In this document: one piece after another, positions 63,157 to 64,000 of the stretch
Layout: each line of letters begins with the position of its first letter
How positions within the stretch are numbered: the first letter of the stretch is position 1
The notes under the pieces: generated by a model
What the model was told of the DNA's origin: nothing
What the model saw: the letters and a program-made list of their open reading frames with translations, nothing else
The model's database searches: none
Made by a program: the position numbers and the translations under genes
Assembly (NCBI RefSeq): GCF_014852005.1
Contig: NZ_JACVAU010000002.1
Location: 744,001 to 808,000 of the forward strand
Source of the DNA: Pseudoxanthomonas sp. PXM03
GTDB taxonomy: Bacteria; Pseudomonadota; Gammaproteobacteria; Xanthomonadales; Xanthomonadaceae
Direction: 5' to 3'
DNA: 64,000 nucleotides

Positions 63157-64000
63157 ATGAACGCATGCGCTGTCGCCCCCGTGCCCGACGCCGGCATCGA
63201 CGACCACATCCAGTCGGTATCGGGATTGTCGGATTCCTTGCTGAAACAACTGCGTCAATCGCTACAGAAGATCGACGAGATCAACCGCATCACCCGCATC
63301 ATCTCGATGAATGCACGCATCGAGGCCGTGCGTATCGGCAGCGCCGGACGCAGCTTCGGCGTGATCGCCGAAGAGATGGACACGCTGTCGCGACGGGTCA
63401 GCGACACCGCGCAGGAAATCGACCGCATGGCGGGTCGCACCAGCACCGATCTGCGCGAGCGGCTGGACCAACTGCAGACCGACGTGCGCCGCACGCGGCT
63501 GACGGACCTGGCGCTGGCCAACATCGACCTGATCGATCGCAACCTGTACGAGCGCAGTTGCGATGTGCGCTGGTGGGCTACCGATGCGGCGATCGTCGCC
63601 GCCGCACAGGATCCGCAACCGGCCGCGCTCACGCATGCAAGCCAGCGGCTCGGCCAGATACTGGATTCCTACACCGTCTATTTCGACCTCGTGCTCACCG
63701 ACCTGCAAGGCAATGTGCTGACCAATGGCCGGCCACGCCATTACCCGTCCGCAGGCCACTCGGTCGCGCAGCAGGAATGGTTCCAGTCCGCCATGTCCAC
63801 GCGCAATGGCGAAGAGTTCGGCTTCCAGTCCATGCATGCGAGCACGCTTGCGGGCGGTGATCGCGTGCTGGTCTACGCCTGCACGGTGCGCGAAGGCGGT
63901 CGCGTACAGGGGCGCGTGCTGGGCGTGCTCGGCATTGTGTTCCGATGGGACGCACTGGCGCAGACCATCGTGGAACGGACGCCATTGTCGGAGGTGGAAT
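63157..64000 (+). CDS. Cytoplasmic chemotaxis-receptor-like protein, 3' truncated
   Basis: The open frame runs from ATG 63157 (after AAGGAG) past the window edge, 281 residues seen. The N-terminal ~90 residues resemble the hairpin tip of a methyl-accepting protein signalling domain (INRITRIISMNARIEAVRIG, SAGRSFGVIAEEMDTLSRRV). They are followed by a Cache/PAS-like sensor region (RNLYERSCDVRWWATD, LVLTDLQGNVLTNGRPRHYP, RVLGVLGIVFRWDALAQTIV). No transmembrane segment is visible. The order, signalling part first and sensor second, is opposite to classical receptors. Ligand and partners unknown. Confidence 0.75.
   Translation, partial: MNACAVAPVPDAGIDDHIQSVSGLSDSLLKQLRQSLQKIDEINRITRIISMNARIEAVRIGSAGRSFGVIAEEMDTLSRRVSDTAQEIDRMAGRTSTDLRERLDQLQTDVRRTRLTDLALANIDLIDRNLYERSCDVRWWATDAAIVAAAQDPQPAALTHASQRLGQILDSYTVYFDLVLTDLQGNVLTNGRPRHYPSAGHSVAQQEWFQSAMSTRNGEEFGFQSMHASTLAGGDRVLVYACTVREGGRVQGRVLGVLGIVFRWDALAQTIVERTPLSEVE

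Overview
The window is a G+C-rich chromosomal segment that looks like a member of the Xanthomonadaceae (Stenotrophomonas / Pseudoxanthomonas / Xanthomonas / Lysobacter group). The reasons are the gene order sucD-sucC-pilS-pilR-pilin-pilB-pilC-pilD-coaE-(Nudix/ThiE)-secA-M23 peptidase-dciA-lpxC-dcw cluster, the lack of murD in that dcw cluster, and many short GTAG-headed palindromic (REP / SMAG-like) elements between genes. No phage, insertion sequence, CRISPR array or tRNA was seen. Species cannot be fixed from the sequence alone.

Layout. 0-5.5 kb (mostly minus strand): a VKOR-thioredoxin oxidase, NAD+ synthetase nadE, a small DUF559 gene embedded in repeats, and sucD/sucC. 5.7-21.7 kb (plus strand): the type IV pilus locus, with pilS-pilR, two short pilin genes, a sugar/lipid-glycan cassette (GT-C membrane protein, DUF354 protein, methyltransferase, flippase-like protein, polyprenyl-phosphate GT2), a third short pilin, then pilB, pilC, pilD and coaE. 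Each pilin gene has its own sigma-54 type -24/-12 promoter, which fits control by PilS-PilR and RpoN. 21.7-28.3 kb: Nudix/ThiE fusion, secA, M23 peptidase, dciA-like gene, lpxC. 28.5-44.2 kb (minus strand): the division and cell wall cluster mraZ-rsmH-ftsL-ftsI-murE-murF-mraY-ftsW-murG-murC-ddlB-ftsQ-ftsA-ftsZ, in which every junction from mraZ to ftsA overlaps. 44.4-51.1 kb: NRDE protein, rnpB (RNase P RNA) followed by four tandem perfect palindromes, chrA, rsmI, lpoA-like lipoprotein, yraN and an FAD oxidoreductase. 51.2-57.5 kb (minus strand): riboflavin genes ribD, and FMN riboswitch-ribE-ribBA-ribH, followed by nusB, a small HhH gene and thiL. 57.5-64 kb: GNAT, nrdR, glyA, RcnB-like protein, ettA, a frameshifted membrane gene, and a chemotaxis-receptor-like gene cut by the window end.

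How it works together. Most genes are core housekeeping: wall synthesis and division, lipid A, Sec export, riboflavin, NAD, CoA and translation quality control. The accessory part is the pilin region. Three pilin paralogues with nearly the same N-terminal helix but different short C-terminal heads surround a less G+C-rich cassette that could make a lipid-linked sugar and transfer it to a periplasmic protein. Pilin glycosylation is the best guess but is inference.

The most notable points are (1) this pilin/glycan cassette, (2) five genes whose TAG stop codon is the GTAG head of a REP element, (3) the dcw cluster without murD, (4) a RibBA whose second domain has lost the cyclohydrolase metal site, and (5) four back-to-back palindromes after rnpB.
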